In this document: positions 1 through 11,749 of the stretch, one piece after another
How positions within the stretch are numbered: the first letter of the stretch is position 1
Layout: each line of letters opens with the position of its first letter
NCBI GenBank assembly: GCA_026686845.1
Contig: JAIVEN010000012.1
Coordinates: 3,288,501-3,352,500 of the forward strand
Source: Adenanthera pavonina
Taxonomy: Eukaryota; Streptophyta; Magnoliopsida; Fabales; Fabaceae
DNA: 64,000 bases
Direction of reading: 5' to 3'
The notes under the pieces: model-generated
What the model was told of the DNA's origin: nothing
Databases searched by the model: none
Seen by the model: the letters and a program-made list of their open reading frames with translations, nothing else
Translations under genes and position numbers: made by a program

Positions 1-58
1 AACTAAATCTGTTTGCTGTACATCATGCACTGAACTGAAAAGGAACAATGAATATCTT

Positions 59-523
59 TTGAAAACCATGACTAAACTTACTAAGGGTAAAGATGTGTTA
101 TTTGCTTTATTAGGAAGTCAAAGAATTGTACAAGGAAAAGCTAGACTTGGCTATGATCCTTGTGCAGTTAAGGAAAAGAATGAAAAGCAAAATCAAAATC
201 TTTATATGAGATATTTTGTGCATGCTGATGGACATAAAAAGAAAAGTCACACCTCAAAATGCATTGAATCTTATGTCCAACCAAAACAGGTGAAACAAAA
301 GTATTATCTGCATTACTTACTTCTTACATCACGATCCAGCAGTCCCTTTATCACCTGCTACTTCTGTAACAAGAAGAGACATGTTTCTAGTTCATGTTTG
401 TTAAAGAAAAATAGACCTGACAGGAAGGTAGAATGGGTTCCCAAAGGTACATCTGTATCTAGGAAAAATGCCACTAACAGAAAAGGACCCAAGCAGATTT
501 GGGTACCTAAAAAGAAAAACTGA
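59..523 (+). pseudogene. Copia gag C-terminus with degenerate zinc knuckle
   Basis: The open stretch of about 154 codons is lysine-rich and contains CYFCNKKRHVSSSC, which matches the CX2CX4HX4C zinc knuckle of retrotransposon nucleocapsid, although the usual glycine before the histidine is lost. It ends with WVPKGTS and later IWVPKKKN, the basic Trp-Val-Pro linker that precedes the protease in SIRE-type polyproteins. In the family this part packages element RNA. The upstream capsid part lies outside the window. The stop at 521-523 separates it from the protease, whereas in an active element gag and pol are joined. Confidence 0.75.
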
Positions 524-531
524 ATCTTGTT

Positions 532-726
532 TTGCAGGCTTATCTTAGAGTAAGAAAAAGCAATAAATGGTATATGGACAGTATTTGCTCAAGTCATATG
601 ACTGGTGACAAGGAGAATTTTATCACCCTCAGAGATAAAAAAGGAAGAAAGGTGACATTTGGAGGTGACAAATATGGCAGAATAGTTGGCATTGGCATTG
701 TGGGCAAGAATCCTAAATATCTATAG
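532..726 (+). pseudogene. Copia aspartic protease remnant, active site altered
   Basis: The reading WYMDSICSSHMTGDKENF matches the retropepsin segment normally read as W-x-L-D-S-G-C-S-x-H-M-T-G-D. The catalytic Asp-Ser-Gly triad here reads Asp-Ser-Ile, so the glycine needed for the active-site loop is lost. The following stretch (VTFGGDKYGRIVGIGIVG) fits the flap-side beta strands. The frame stops at 724-726, well short of a full protease domain. In the family this enzyme cuts the Gag-Pol polyprotein. Here it cannot be functional. Confidence 0.75.
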
Positions 727-956
727 AAGATATGCTGTTTATAGTTGGACTCAACCACAATCTGCTGAGTATGAGTTAGACATGTGACAAAGGGAACTGG
801 ATAATGTTTGACTCAAAGTTCTGCCTGGTCATCCGAAAAAAGTGATCAAAAAGTAATCCTCAAAGCTTAAAGGGATAGTAACTGCTATACTATTGATCTT
901 GATAAACTTTCACCTTAGATTTTGTATGTTTAATTAGTAAAGATAATGATAGTTGG

Positions 957-1700
957 TTGTGGCATAGAAGACTAACACATATTAACAAGAACCAACTAAC
1001 AAAATTAATTAAGAATGATTTAGTTACCGGTTTACCAAATATCTCTTTTGAAAAAGATAAAGAATGTGATGCATGCTTCAAAGGGAAACAAACTAAATCA
1101 TCATTTGAATTCAAAAATGTAATTACCACATCTAGACCACTGCAATTATTGCATATGAATTTGATAGGTCCATCTAGAGTAAAAAGTATTGATGAAAACT
1201 TGTATGTGCTTGTGATTGTAGATAATTACTCTAGATTTACTTGAACTTTGTTCCTTTCTTCCAAAAGTGAAACATTTGATGCATTTGTAACCTTGGCTAA
1301 GAAAGTGCAAAATGAGAAAGGTATTTCTATTGTATCTATCAGGTCTGATCATGGAGGAGAATTTGAAAACTTAAGCTTTCTAGAGTACTGTGAAGAGGAA
1401 GAACATAACAATTGGAGAAATGGCCAGAGCAATGCTGAACGAAAAGGAGTTTCCTCAAGTTTTTTGAGTTGATGCAGTAAACACAACAAGTTATATCATT
1501 AACAGAGCTTACATCAGACCAATTCTGGGGAAGACGCCTTATGAGCTGTACAAAGGAAGGAAGCCAAACCTCTCATACCTGCATGTATTCAGCTGCAAAT
1601 GTTTCATTCACAACAATGGAAAAGAGAATCTGGGTAAGTTTGATACCAAATCTGATGAAGTTATATTTCTTGGCTATTCAAATAGAAGTAAATATATAGG
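957..1700 (+). pseudogene. Copia GAG-pre-integrase and integrase core, broken
   Basis: The GAG-pre-integrase zinc-binding motif is visible: WHRRLTHIN, then CDACFKGKQTKSSF (His-His-Cys-Cys). The integrase core follows. The position of the first catalytic aspartate reads HMNLIGP, so Asp has become Asn. The second is retained in IRSDHGGEFEN. Stops at 1242-1244 and about 1470 interrupt the frame. The C-terminal part continues in another frame as INRAYIRPILGKTPYELYKGRKP and VFSCKCFIHN (about 1498-1640), the GKTPYEL segment typical of Copia integrases. Integrase inserts element cDNA into the host chromosome; this copy lacks at least one catalytic residue. Confidence 0.8.
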
Positions 1701-2099
1701 GTTTTCAATAAAAAGACTAGAACTATAGAAGAATCTGTGCAAGCTGTGTTTATTGAAAATGAAACTATTTCTAAGCATGTCATTGATGAAGATGATCTTA
1801 TTTCTAGCTTTAAGAACTTAAATCTTTCTGGAGAAAATAAAATTGAACCTCTAAAAATATCTAAATCTACTAATGTAAAGGAAGATATTCAGGAGAAAGA
1901 TCTTGAATTTGAAAATAATGAAGAAATCTCTCAAGAACTCCTTAGAGTTTGAAGATATCAAAGAAATCATCCTGTTGATCAAGTGATTGGGGATGTTCAA
2001 GAGAATGTTAAAACTAGAAGATAACTTAGGGATCAAATAAATAACTATGCAGATATTTCTTAAATTGAACCTAAGTGTGCTGAAGAAGCATTAATTGAT

Positions 2100-3111
2100 A
2101 AATATTGGATACTAGCCATGCAAGACGAACTAAATCAATTTGAAAGAAATCAAGTTTGAGATTTAGTGCCTAGACCTAAAGATCACCGTATTATTGAAAC
2201 TAAATGGGTTTTTAGAAATAAGTTTAATGAACTAAGAACAATAATTAGAAATAAAGAAATATTAGTTACCAAAGGATATAATCAAGAAGAAGGTATTGAT
2301 TATGAAGAAATTTTTACTCCAGTTGCAAGATTGGAAGCAATAAGAATCCTCTTGGCCTATGCATACATGAAAAACATACTATTATATCAAATGGATGTAA
2401 AAAGTGCTTTTCTAAATAGATATATTATGGAAGAGGTTTATGTTGATTAACCTCTAGGTTTTGAGGACTCAACAAAATTAAATCATGTTTATAAACTGAA
2501 GAAAGTTCTTTATGGCTTAAAATAAGCTCTTAGAGCATGGTATGAAAAGGCTAAGTAATTTTCTAACTAAAAAGGGATTAATAGAGGAAAAGTAGATACA
2601 ATTCTATTCACCAAGAAAGAAAATAAAGATCACCAAAAAAGAAAATAAAGACTTACTTATTGTTCAAATTTATATTGATAATATTATATTTGGTGTTACT
2701 AATGAATCTCTTTGTAAGAATTTCTCTAAGTTAATGCAGGGTGAATTTGAAATGTCAATAATGGGTGAGCTTAACTTCTTCCTTGAACTGCAAATTAAAC
2801 AATGTGATAATGATATCTTCCTCAATCAATCAAAATATCTAAAGGAGTTGCTGAAAAAGTTTGGTATGGAAAATGCCAAGTCAATAAGAACTCCTTTAGC
2901 TATTGCAACAAAACTTGACATGGATGAGGGAGGAAAGCTCTTTGACATAACTCAGTATAGGAGAATGATTGGCTCCTTGCTATATCTAATAGCTAGTAGA
3001 CCTAACATTATGTTCAGTGTCTATATGTGTGCAAGGTTCCAATCATGTCCCAAAGAGTTCCATGCAATAGCTGTGAAAAGAATTTTCAGATATCTAATTG
3101 GAACATCATAG
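2100..3111 (+). pseudogene. Copia reverse transcriptase, multiple stops
   Basis: RT motifs in order: the TKWVFRNKFNE entry, KGYNQEEGIDYEEIFTPVARLEAIRILLA, then YQMDVKSAFLN with the first catalytic Asp (about 2390-2415), KKVLYGLK (about 2500), and YIDNIIFG at 2671-2694. The last sits where YVDDIIFG is expected, so one of the two metal-binding aspartates is Asn. MGELNFFLELQI, then TPLAIATKL and MIGSLLYLIASRPNIMF at 2734-3050 are the thumb and connection segments. Stops occur at about 2448, 2522 and 3109. This enzyme copies element RNA into DNA; the copy is dead. Confidence 0.85.
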
Positions 3112-3637
3112 ATAGGACTTTGGTATCCAAAAGGTAATGGAGAAAAACTCATGGGATATACTGATGCTAACTTTACTAGATCCAAAACTGACAGAAAAAG
3201 TACAAGTGGAATATGTCAGTTTCTTGGAGGATCCTTGGTTTCATGGTTTAGCAAAAAGCAAAGCAGTGTGGCTCTTTCCACAGCAGAAGCTCTCTCCATA
3301 GTGTGGTTTCATGGTTGCAGCTAGCAGCTGTTGTGATCAAGTCCTTTGGATGAAGCAGCAACTTGAAGATCATGAGATTGAGATGAAGGAGATACCAATA
3401 AAATGTGATAACCAAAGTGCTATCAACATCACGAAAAATCGTGTCATGTATTCAAGGACAAAGCACATTGAAGTAAGACATCACTTCATTAGGGATTATG
3501 TATTGAAAGGAGACATCAAATTGGAATATACCTCTATTGAAGATCAAATTGCTGAAATTCTAACTAAGCCACTTACAGAAGATAAACACTGCAAAATCAA
3601 AAGAGAATTGGGAATGATAAATCCTAATGAATTGTAA
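3112..3637 (+). pseudogene. Copia RNase H domain and pol C-terminus
   Basis: After a stop at 3109-3111 the RNase H domain reads GYTDANFTRSKTDRKSTSG, then SWFSKKQSSVALSTAEAL. The metal-binding Asp of YTDA is kept. A frameshift near 3300 leads into an open stretch 3311-3637 with WMKQQLEDHEIEMKEIPIKC, NQSAINITKN, RTKHIEVRHHFIRD and a final ILTKPLTEDKHCKIKRELGM. These are the standard C-terminal signatures of plant Copia Pol, and GMINPNEL is the usual tail. RNase H removes the RNA strand during replication. Confidence 0.85.
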
Positions 3638-4599
3638 GCGAACCTCTACCTGAATCTATTTAAAGTTTCTGACATTAAATTAATACTAACTTTAACATCG
3701 GAATATGTTTAAGATATGTTGCAGGTACTCCACATAAGTTTAGATGATAACAAAGCTGTGTACTGGAGTTAATCAGACCTGCACAATCAAAAGATGCTGA
3801 AAGAATATGAAAATTTAAACTTTTGGACCATATCTATAAGTTCAGGAATTTGAAATTCACATTTTAAAAGGTTATTAGAGGAATTCCAATGTTGACTTGT
3901 GTTTTTTATGAATTATTGTGCTCAATATTTGAACTTAGATGCTTATCATATGAATTTCAGTAGCTTACACGCTGTTATAGTACTTTAATAACCTTTGAAA
4001 TTCATCTGTTGGATGATGGAAATTCGAATTTCAAAAATACAATGTGAATGATGACTTTGCTTAAATGCTCTTTGTGCGAATTTCTATATCTCAAAATATG
4101 TATTTTAGAAACTCTTTACAAAACTTTGAAATTTGAATTTTTGATCTCTAAATTCGTCTATTGAAACATGCATTTGTGACTAAATTTCTGAAAGATGAAC
4201 TTTCATAAGTGAAATTCGTCTGTTGCTTTCCTTTTCTCTGATTGCTTGTTGTGTGGATTCTCAAAATTCAAACTTTGATGAATCTAAGTTCATCTGTTAC
4301 TTCTTGTTCCTTGAACTCAACTTTTGTTAGTAAGCCTTTCCTTGTGGAATAACTCATAACTACTCAAAATTCAAATTTTGACCCCTTAAAATTCATCTGT
4401 TAAACAGTTACAGATGTTAAAACTAAAGGTCTCACTCTGAATAGACATAGCCCTATTCATCTCTCTCTCAAGTTTGTTCACATCCATTCTTCAATTCCCA
4501 TTAATTCTGTTCACGAATCCTCCTTTCCCACTGATTAAACTTCTTTTTACACCCTATAAACACATTCCCTTCATCTTTTTGCAACATTAATCAACGATA
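3638..4599 (+). other. Internal spacer with LTR-like repeated motifs
   Basis: No coding potential is seen. The stretch repeats two short motifs also abundant in this element's LTR: a palindromic AAATTCGAATTT-like core (for example near 4022) and a C/TTCATCTGTT-type motif (near 4006, 4288 and 4390). A pyrimidine-rich stretch at about 4440-4560 precedes the next ORF and could be a leader or splice-acceptor region. Confidence 0.5.
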
Positions 4600-6844
4600 A
4601 TGGCAAGGGTTAAGAATCCAGAAGTTAGGAAGGGAGAGTCAAGACCAAAAAGAGTTGTCAAGTCTCAACACGCCTCCAAAGAAGGTGAGACTCAGAAGAG
4701 AAAAGGTGAATCTAGTAAGGAAACTCCTTCCAAGAAAACAAAAATCCACTCCCAAGGCAGATTTGAAGAAACCTGATCCTACTCCCTCAAAGAAACTTGT
4801 ACTTCCTGTCCCTGTTGCCTTTACTTTCTCCTCCTCTTCTAGCACTGAGTCAGGGGAATACCAATTAACCACGAAGCCATTATGGAATAATACTGATATT
4901 CTGGGTGAATACACCACTAAGTTTGTCAGCAAGAAGGTAATAAAGCCTCACTATACAAATATGGAAGAATTCCTTATTTCTAACAATTTTGACGCTAGGT
5001 TATGAATGATTATATACAAAAACTTTTTAGAAATTATGGAAAGATATGATGATGAGGTTTTTAAAACTTGGTATGTTGCCCTAAGGTACAATAACAAGAA
5101 AGAAAAATGGGAGGTAAACCTAAGGTTTAGGACCATCTGGCTGATTAATGAGACCTTCAATGAGGCGCTAGAAATCTCTGAGTAAGATGCGTTGAAGATT
5201 GAAATCACCACCTCAAAGTACATGGATGAGAATAAAGCTGCCGATGAGGAAGGTGGTGCTTTCTTAAATTACAAAGAAAGTACAGTGCTTAACACTCTAT
5301 TCAGAAGGCATGAAAATAGGCCTCTTCTAAGTTTGCTGAAGCCCTTGGATCTAACTGCCTATGTTAGAATCCTACATTACATTGTGTCTAGGATTATATT
5401 CAATAAAGGAGGAAGTTTTAATCTGATCACAAGTGTTGAAGCACATGTGATGACTGCTCTCATGCATGGCAAGTTAATTAATATGGGACACATCATCCTT
5501 CAATGCATGATTAAAGCAAGAGATCAGAGGAGAGACTCTACTTTGCCCTATGCCTCAATCATCTCCAAAATTCTTTAGTATGCCAGGATTCAACACCTGG
5601 AAAAAGGAAAGGGCAAGCCTATTGAAATTTTTAAAGAGGAAAAATTGCAGAGAATGACAATGGAAAGGAAAGATAGCCAATGGATTGGAAAAGGAGCTAG
5701 GAAGTCAGAAGACTTATTCTTTGAGGAAGGTGGCTTACAACAGCAAGTAGGAACTTCTGAGGCTGCTCCACCCTCTCAGCCCTCACCTCAGCCTTCTTAG
5801 CCTGTTTCTCCTCTATCTCAGACTACTCAGACACATGTGCCATCCATTCCTTCCACCTAGGCTAAGCCAACTAAGATCATTGAGTTGTATGACAGCTTGT
5901 CTGCACTCATGCTGAGCATCAGAGATGAGCAAAATGCTAAGTTTGCTCATCTGCAAGATCAGATTTTCTAGGTGGCAAAGAATATGAAGATGGTTGCTGA
6001 TGCATATGAGGACATAAGGAGTGCTATTTCCTCCACATCAGCTCCACCTCATCCAGGATCCTCTAAGCTTGTCAGATCTCCTACTCCTAAACCTCTAAGC
6101 CCGTTTGAGCTAGCCTCTCTTGAACCAGATGATGATGAACATGCTACTGTTGAGGCTGCTGGAACTTTGGCCATTCCATAGGCCTCCAGCAATGAGGCAA
6201 GCCTTGGTCCACCCTTGGACTATGGCATAAAGGAAGAAGCTCGTCTAAAAGCTAGCTCCTATGAACCTATGGTTGAAGATGCTCAGGATTTAATCCTTTC
6301 CACTTAAGAATCTGAGCAAATAGAGAAACTTGTAGCAGGCATAACTATCGCACCAATTATTCAAGTTGCTCTGAATGAGGAGAGAAGCCTTGTGCCTTAC
6401 GTGGACCTTGCAGTTATTGCACATGATGTCACTGTGCAAGCTCAAAAACAAAGGCTTGATGAGATGTTCCCTCTTCCTACTCCTCAACTCTCATATCCTC
6501 AATATGGTATGACCTGAGCACGAAGGGTCAGATTTGCCAATCTTCAGAAGGAAGTTCAGGAAAAAATTGAAGATGCTGAGGATGATCAACATGAGGATGA
6601 CTTGCCTGCAATGTCACCTCTTGTACCTCTTCCTCAAATTAATCCTGATTTGCCTTTTGTCTTTATACCTCTTCGTGCCATTCCAGTATCCCAGATACCT
6701 CATTCTACTATATATGTTCAAGTCCTTGATTATATCACAAAGAGGGAGAAGACATCTGAGCAAACTGGGAAGACTACTGGGAAAACTATTGCAGAACCAT
6801 CTGGCAAGATCTACAGTAAGAAATCCAAGCCCAAGAAGAATTGA
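4600..6844 (+). pseudogene. Env-like / plant transposon ORF downstream of pol, broken
   Basis: A coding-like stretch begins at ATG 4600 (MARVKNPEVRKGESRPKRVV), stops near 4774, and continues in other frames: 4655-5005 (Lys/Pro-rich, then TTKPLWNNTDILGEYTTKF), 5192-5578 (ESTVLNTLFRRHENRPLLSL, VEAHVMTALMHGKLINMGHI) and a Pro/Gln/Ser-rich region from about 5750 to 6180. It ends with a lysine-rich tail at 6844. Position and architecture (basic N-terminus, globular middle, Pro-rich and coiled C-terminal half) match the extra ORF of SIRE-type elements, often called env-like or putative plant transposon protein. Its function is unproven in the family. At least five in-frame stops are present. Confidence 0.6.
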
Positions 6845-7053
6845 TTAAATCTTAGGGTTGCTTGGTTTTACTTATATTGACTGTTCATGTTTTCTGTATT
6901 TCTTGTAATGAAGAACTATCTTGCTTTTAAAAATCTGTGTTTGCAATGTCATATACTTGTACTGAAACCTTAAATGAATTAATTTAATGAGATTCTCTAT
7001 TTTCTTTTGATATGTTGTACATGCTGCACTTATCTTCCAATTTTAATGTATAT

Positions 7054-7135
7054 GTTGAGGGGGAGCTCTTAGAAGCAAACCCAAGTACTAATCAAGTTTG
7101 CAAGTTGTTTTGTCATTATAAAAAAGGAGGAGAAT
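7054..7135 (+). promoter_or_regulatory. Polypurine tracts before the 3' LTR
   Basis: A purine-rich TTGAGGGGGAGCTC lies at about 7054-7067, and a second tract, AAAAAAGGAGGAGAA, directly abuts the LTR at 7121-7135. The LTR-adjacent tract is where plus-strand DNA synthesis is primed in LTR retrotransposons. The upstream G-rich tract is a conserved companion in SIRE-type elements. Confidence 0.7.
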
Positions 7136-8697
7136 GTTGAATCAAGTGTTTTTGATGATTCCAAATAGCTGGAGCTTGGAAGAAAGATATCAAAGGTATA
7201 CAAAAGATCTCAAATGAAGAAATCCAAGAAAAATGAGTACAAGATTAGTTTGTAGGATTTCTCACTGTATTTATTATGAGTAAAAGACTTTGATCTTTCA
7301 CCCAAATGTTTTTAACATGTGTTTTTCAACAATCCTATGTTAACTTATGATATATTTGAAAAATACTCACTAACACATGAATTTTGAACTATTAAATTTC
7401 ATATGTTAACTTGAAAGTTTAAACTTTGAGGGTTGAAATTCAAACTTACAAAGAAGTTGCCTCTGACAGACAAATTTCAGACTATTAAAATTCGAATTTC
7501 GAGCAAAGCACAACTTGTGAAAAATGAAAAATTTGTTTGAAGAGATGTCAAAGTTAATCTAAAAGTGAAGTTTAAAAAGAGTTCCAAGTCAGTCCTCTGA
7601 CAGATAAACTTTGACTTTGAAAATTTGAACTTTGGAAAGATAATGCATAAGTCTGTTCTTCTAACAGATGAACTTTAGTCTTCAGAAATTCAAACTTTGG
7701 AATAAGTCCGAAAGAGGTCTCTCTAACAAACAAACTTGGGTTTTTGAAAAATTGAATTTCGAAAAGAACGTTTGTGCCATATTGAGTTGCTCACTGACAG
7801 ATGAATTTTGGTGATTCGAATTTCGAATACATTGTAGCAATATGGAACAACTGTTCACACTGATAAGAAGAACTTTAACTTTGAAAAGTCATATGTTATA
7901 ACATGGAAATATTTGTCAAAGATGAAAATTTGGATTTTGACTTAAAACAGACAAATTTTGAAATTCAACGTTAAAGTCTTTAACTAATTGTCTCTGCGAA
8001 ATTTATATGTTAACACCCCAAAATTCAAAATTTGGATGTTAGATGCATTGAATGCGGTTAGTGAATGGATAGTTTTTCAAAGTAATCATTGGGTAACATT
8101 TCTAATGGCTAGATCTTGTCTTTAATGTATAATTAAGACAAAAATCTATAAATAAAACTTTATTTGAAGGTATAGGTAACAAATTTACGTTGTATATACT
8201 AAAACTCTGTCAAATTCTTCAGTCAAACCTTTCTACTCTCACACACTTCATATATTGTACTTCAACTGTTATACATACTTTAAATTAGAGAGTTTATCCT
8301 GTTGTAAACAATCTTATCTTCATCTAGAAGAAAGATTTTCTTATGAGGGGACTTCATAAGGGATTTGAAAAGCATTTAGCTAGAGTGCAGTGAGTGAAAC
8401 TATAAGCTCTTGGAATAGAGCATAAAGTTGTATTATGGCATTGCAAGGAGCCTATTGAATTCTTGCAAAATAGGGAAAAATATCAAGTGATAGCTTGAGG
8501 ATTGGACGTAGGTCATGAGAAAGAGACCAAACCAGGATAAATCTCTGTGTCTTTTCTTCCTTCACCTTGCTCACTACTTTGTTATATTTTGCACTCTATT
8601 TTTTTGCTACTCTTGCTTTTACTTCTCTTTTATACTTTTACAGAAAATTTCAATCTTTCCAATTCACTCCCCTCTTGGGAAGCTAGCAAACCTAACA
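7136..8697 (+). repeat. 3' LTR of the SIRE-type Copia element
   Basis: It starts TGTTG right after the purine tract and ends CTAACA at 8697, giving short inverted ends. It is about 1.56 kb long. The central part (about 7430-7860) has at least five loosely repeated units pairing a CTGACAGACGAA-like motif with an AAATTCGAATTT-like palindrome. A TATA-like CTATAAATAAAAC lies at 8149-8161. The last 400 bp (ATCAAGTGATAGCTTGAGG, GGACGTAGGTC) matches the inverted copy at 42060-42200. Confidence 0.8.
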
Positions 8698-8739
8698 GAT
8701 TTTGAGCTTGTTGGACTACGAAGTAGCATCTTAGATAGC

Positions 8740-9540
8740 TAAGTCTACTATCCTTAGACTAAAGCTTCTTGGTTTCAATGGATCAACGACTTAGTCTACT
8801 ATCCTAGGCAGCTTCTTATGAAATCATACTTAAACTAAGCCTCTGGAACTAAAATTATAGCTTAATAGTTGACTAAGGTTTCAACCTTAGTAGACTAACC
8901 TAGTATAATGTTATGAGATTTTAATAGCTAGTTGGGATAATACATTAACTTGCTAGGCTTAGTGGATTAGGCTCTAACACGCATTTAATATAGCAGGTAA
9001 ACATTATATCCAACTTAGTAACAGTTAGTTCTTATCTCTAATGGCTAGATTTGGCTAAAATCCATATATAGGATCACATTTAAACTAGTTAGGAAGATTA
9101 TTAAGTATTATAGAGCTAAAATGCTATTATATTGATTTAAAGTCTTACCCACCATAGTAAGATGACTCTTTGAGCTATCATATTTCTATCTACTCTTTGT
9201 AAGTGAGTTTATCATTTTTAATCTCTTTTTCTTTGTGAGAGATAGTCTCTAGCTGAGTATCCTAGATTGATTACTCAATGTTACGTTATCTTAAGGGGAA
9301 TTTATAATCACATTAGGGAAGGTGTAGCAGAGTGACAGACTTGGTGAAGAAATCTGGGATGTACTAAGATTTCATAGGCGCTTGAATTGAACTTATAGGA
9401 TATAGTGGAAAGTTCAAGTAGGTTGTTTGTGAACTTATAGATAAATCTCTTATGTATTGCTCTTCCTTCATCTCTTTATCTTCTCCCTGCTTGCCCCTAT
9501 TTTTGTGCTTTATATTGATACATTGGGTAGAACCCCTTTA
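8740..9540 (+). repeat. Probable fragment of another Copia-like LTR
   Basis: No coding sequence is seen. The stretch carries a motif resembling CTTAGTCTACTATCC at least twice (8739-8755 and 8790-8806). It then reads much like an LTR promoter and leader: CCATATATAGGATC near 9061 could be a TATA region, and the GGAAAGTTCAAGTAGGTTG and CTTATGTATTGCTC segments near 9409-9462 resemble the U5 of Copia LTRs. Ends and target duplications were not found. Confidence 0.35.
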
Positions 9541-9786
9541 AGAATTTTTAGGTCCAAATATTATTAAAATAACTAAAATAATTGTGAAATGATTTTTTAA
9601 TTTACCCATTAAACTTGTACAGTGTCTAAAGGGGAAGTTACCTAGTGGTGTGCATAAGAGTTGGATGGAACTATGAAGAGTGACTACAATCATGGGCATG
9701 ATGTAAAATGGAGAGAGTGATAGAGTGGATGCTTGAAATGTAGCAATGTGCGGAACATGGAGTGCTAGTGTCAACTTGACACCTTT

Positions 9787-9890
9787 ATAAGGAGCAAATC
9801 ACAAGTCTAGGGACTTTCAACTGACACACTTTACACATATAAGGAGCGAATCACAAGTCATGGGGATTTTCAACAAACATATTCTACACA
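9787..9890 (+). repeat. Short tandem direct repeat, about 51-bp period
   Basis: ATAAGGAGCAAATCACAAGT at about 9786 recurs as ATAAGGAGCGAATCACAAGT at about 9838, followed in both by a GGG..TTTCAAC stretch. Two imperfect copies only. Confidence 0.7.
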
Positions 9891-11700
9891 CATTTCGTTA
9901 GACACCTTTGCATTCATCTCTATAGACACAATAAACCAAACTCATTTACCAACAAATAGACTCACACTTGCACCCTCGACATTGTCACATGATCTTATTA
10001 CCACTTGGACAAATAATCTAATTCAAAGATATTGTTCCCTAAGACAAATCATGACTATTCAACACCTCTAGGCATAATTTTCAGTGACTCAACATGATCA
10101 ACTTCAAGTTTCCAAATAACCCAACTTCTTAGGCAGCCTACCAATATGTCCATGCACTTAGAACTCCAAAGTGGTCTTCGATTACTTGTTTGCTAAGTAC
10201 TAGCTTTTGGCGGCCATAGTATGGTTCTAGTTCTTATATTTTTTCCAATGTTTAGCTTAGGTTCTTCTTTTATCATGTTCAATTCAACTTCAAATATGTA
10301 ACATGTTAACCTTCTATGAATTTCACTTAGTGTTGCCAAATTTTATTTCAATTTCACGTTTAGGTAAATTGAAGTAAAAGTGTAGTACCATAAATTTAAA
10401 ACAAATATTTAGATGAAAACTTATCAAGATTAACAAAATTAATATACCATTGACTTGAATTTCAGGAAAAGATTTTTGACCCAAGTAAAAATCATAGCCT
10501 AAAAGTTCAAAACCCAATTCTCATGAACCTATATGGAAAAATTTCAGCAACATAACAGTTATAATCCAAGGGCCCTTAAAGTAAATTACAATATTTTCTA
10601 GTAAACAAAAGAATGTATTATTAACTTTATAGATATCCACTTGCTTCAATTCTTTTAAAAGACAAAAAGGAAAAGAAAAGTGTAAAAATGACTTGGAATT
10701 CATTTCTCTCTTAACAGGAAATTTTAGTATAACTTCATTTCAAATATAATCTATATTTAATTGTTACAATAGTAAATGAAATATTTCTAAGACACCCACT
10801 TTATGCTTGACAATTTCATAAACATGATGCATAAGTCTAAGGTGATAGAAAATGTACCAAGCAATACCACAACTATCTCTACACGAGATAGGTATGAGTA
10901 CATTACTCTGGTTAGTTTCCCTTGTTAAAACTATAGTTATTACTTGAAAAATGTAAGATCACACTGTGATATAATAATCTAAGTAACCAAAGGCAATACT
11001 TCTATATAAGGCTATTACGTATAAATAGATGAATGAGAAAGCATAAATATGAAACATACTACAAAGATATAAAGTTTTGGTCTCATGGTTTAGTAGCCCA
11101 TTTAACCAGAAGCATATTGCTGTGTACTAGAAACTACTACTAGTAGCATACTCCTTGGTGACTTGCACAAAAGGTGCAACAAGCATTAAAGGCCAAACTA
11201 TAACAAAATAATGCAAGGAAAAAGCTAAAGCCATGTTGAAACAGAGCTAGTCATGGTCACCAATTTTCTAGCTGCTACTAGATGAGCAAAAATGCATCAA
11301 AATTGGAACAAAATAGCATATCACCATGGTGCCTAATTAGCTAGCGGTGCTCACCTGCACTCTAAAATGTAGAGTTTATTTTTGCGCAAAAGTGTGAGAT
11401 TTTCTGATATCTACTCAATCCCTTCATCCTTGGCCCCTATTCTGGTTTAGTTTTGTGGTCTTGGAGGCTATGGGGAGTGGAGAAAAGAGTCTTGAAGTGC
11501 TTGGATTGAAGATTTGGGTACCCATTATTAAGTTTCCTTGCTTCCCCTCCTCTTTTCTGGTTCAAGGCTGCTATATTCTGATTTTTTGTGGAATGTAATG
11601 TTGATTTTGGTTGAAAATCAGATTATGTGTGGCTAAGCTCCCTTTTCCTTGGATTATTTATAGTTTGAACATAGATTAGTGGTTGTTTTCTCTTCCTATT
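9891..11700. other. Intergenic, no gene seen
   Basis: The few open stretches (for example 10323-10703 on the minus strand) are short, AT-driven and lack recognisable motifs. No RNA gene or element end was identified. Confidence 0.5.
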
Positions 11701-11749
11701 TGTGATTAATGCTATGTATGTGTGTTTATTTGTGAATTGCTTGAGCTCT

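Larger units (their letters stand above)
1..8697 (+). mobile_element. Decayed SIRE/Maximus-type Copia LTR retrotransposon, 5' part outside window
   Basis: The order gag zinc knuckle, protease, integrase, reverse transcriptase, RNase H, spacer, extra ORF, purine tract and LTR is that of the Copia superfamily. Having a second long ORF between pol and the 3' LTR is the mark of the SIRE/Maximus lineage. The 5' LTR and most of gag lie before base 1, so the target duplication cannot be checked. All domains carry in-frame stops or frameshifts, so the element is immobile. A related LTR lies inverted at 42060-43598. Confidence 0.85.
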
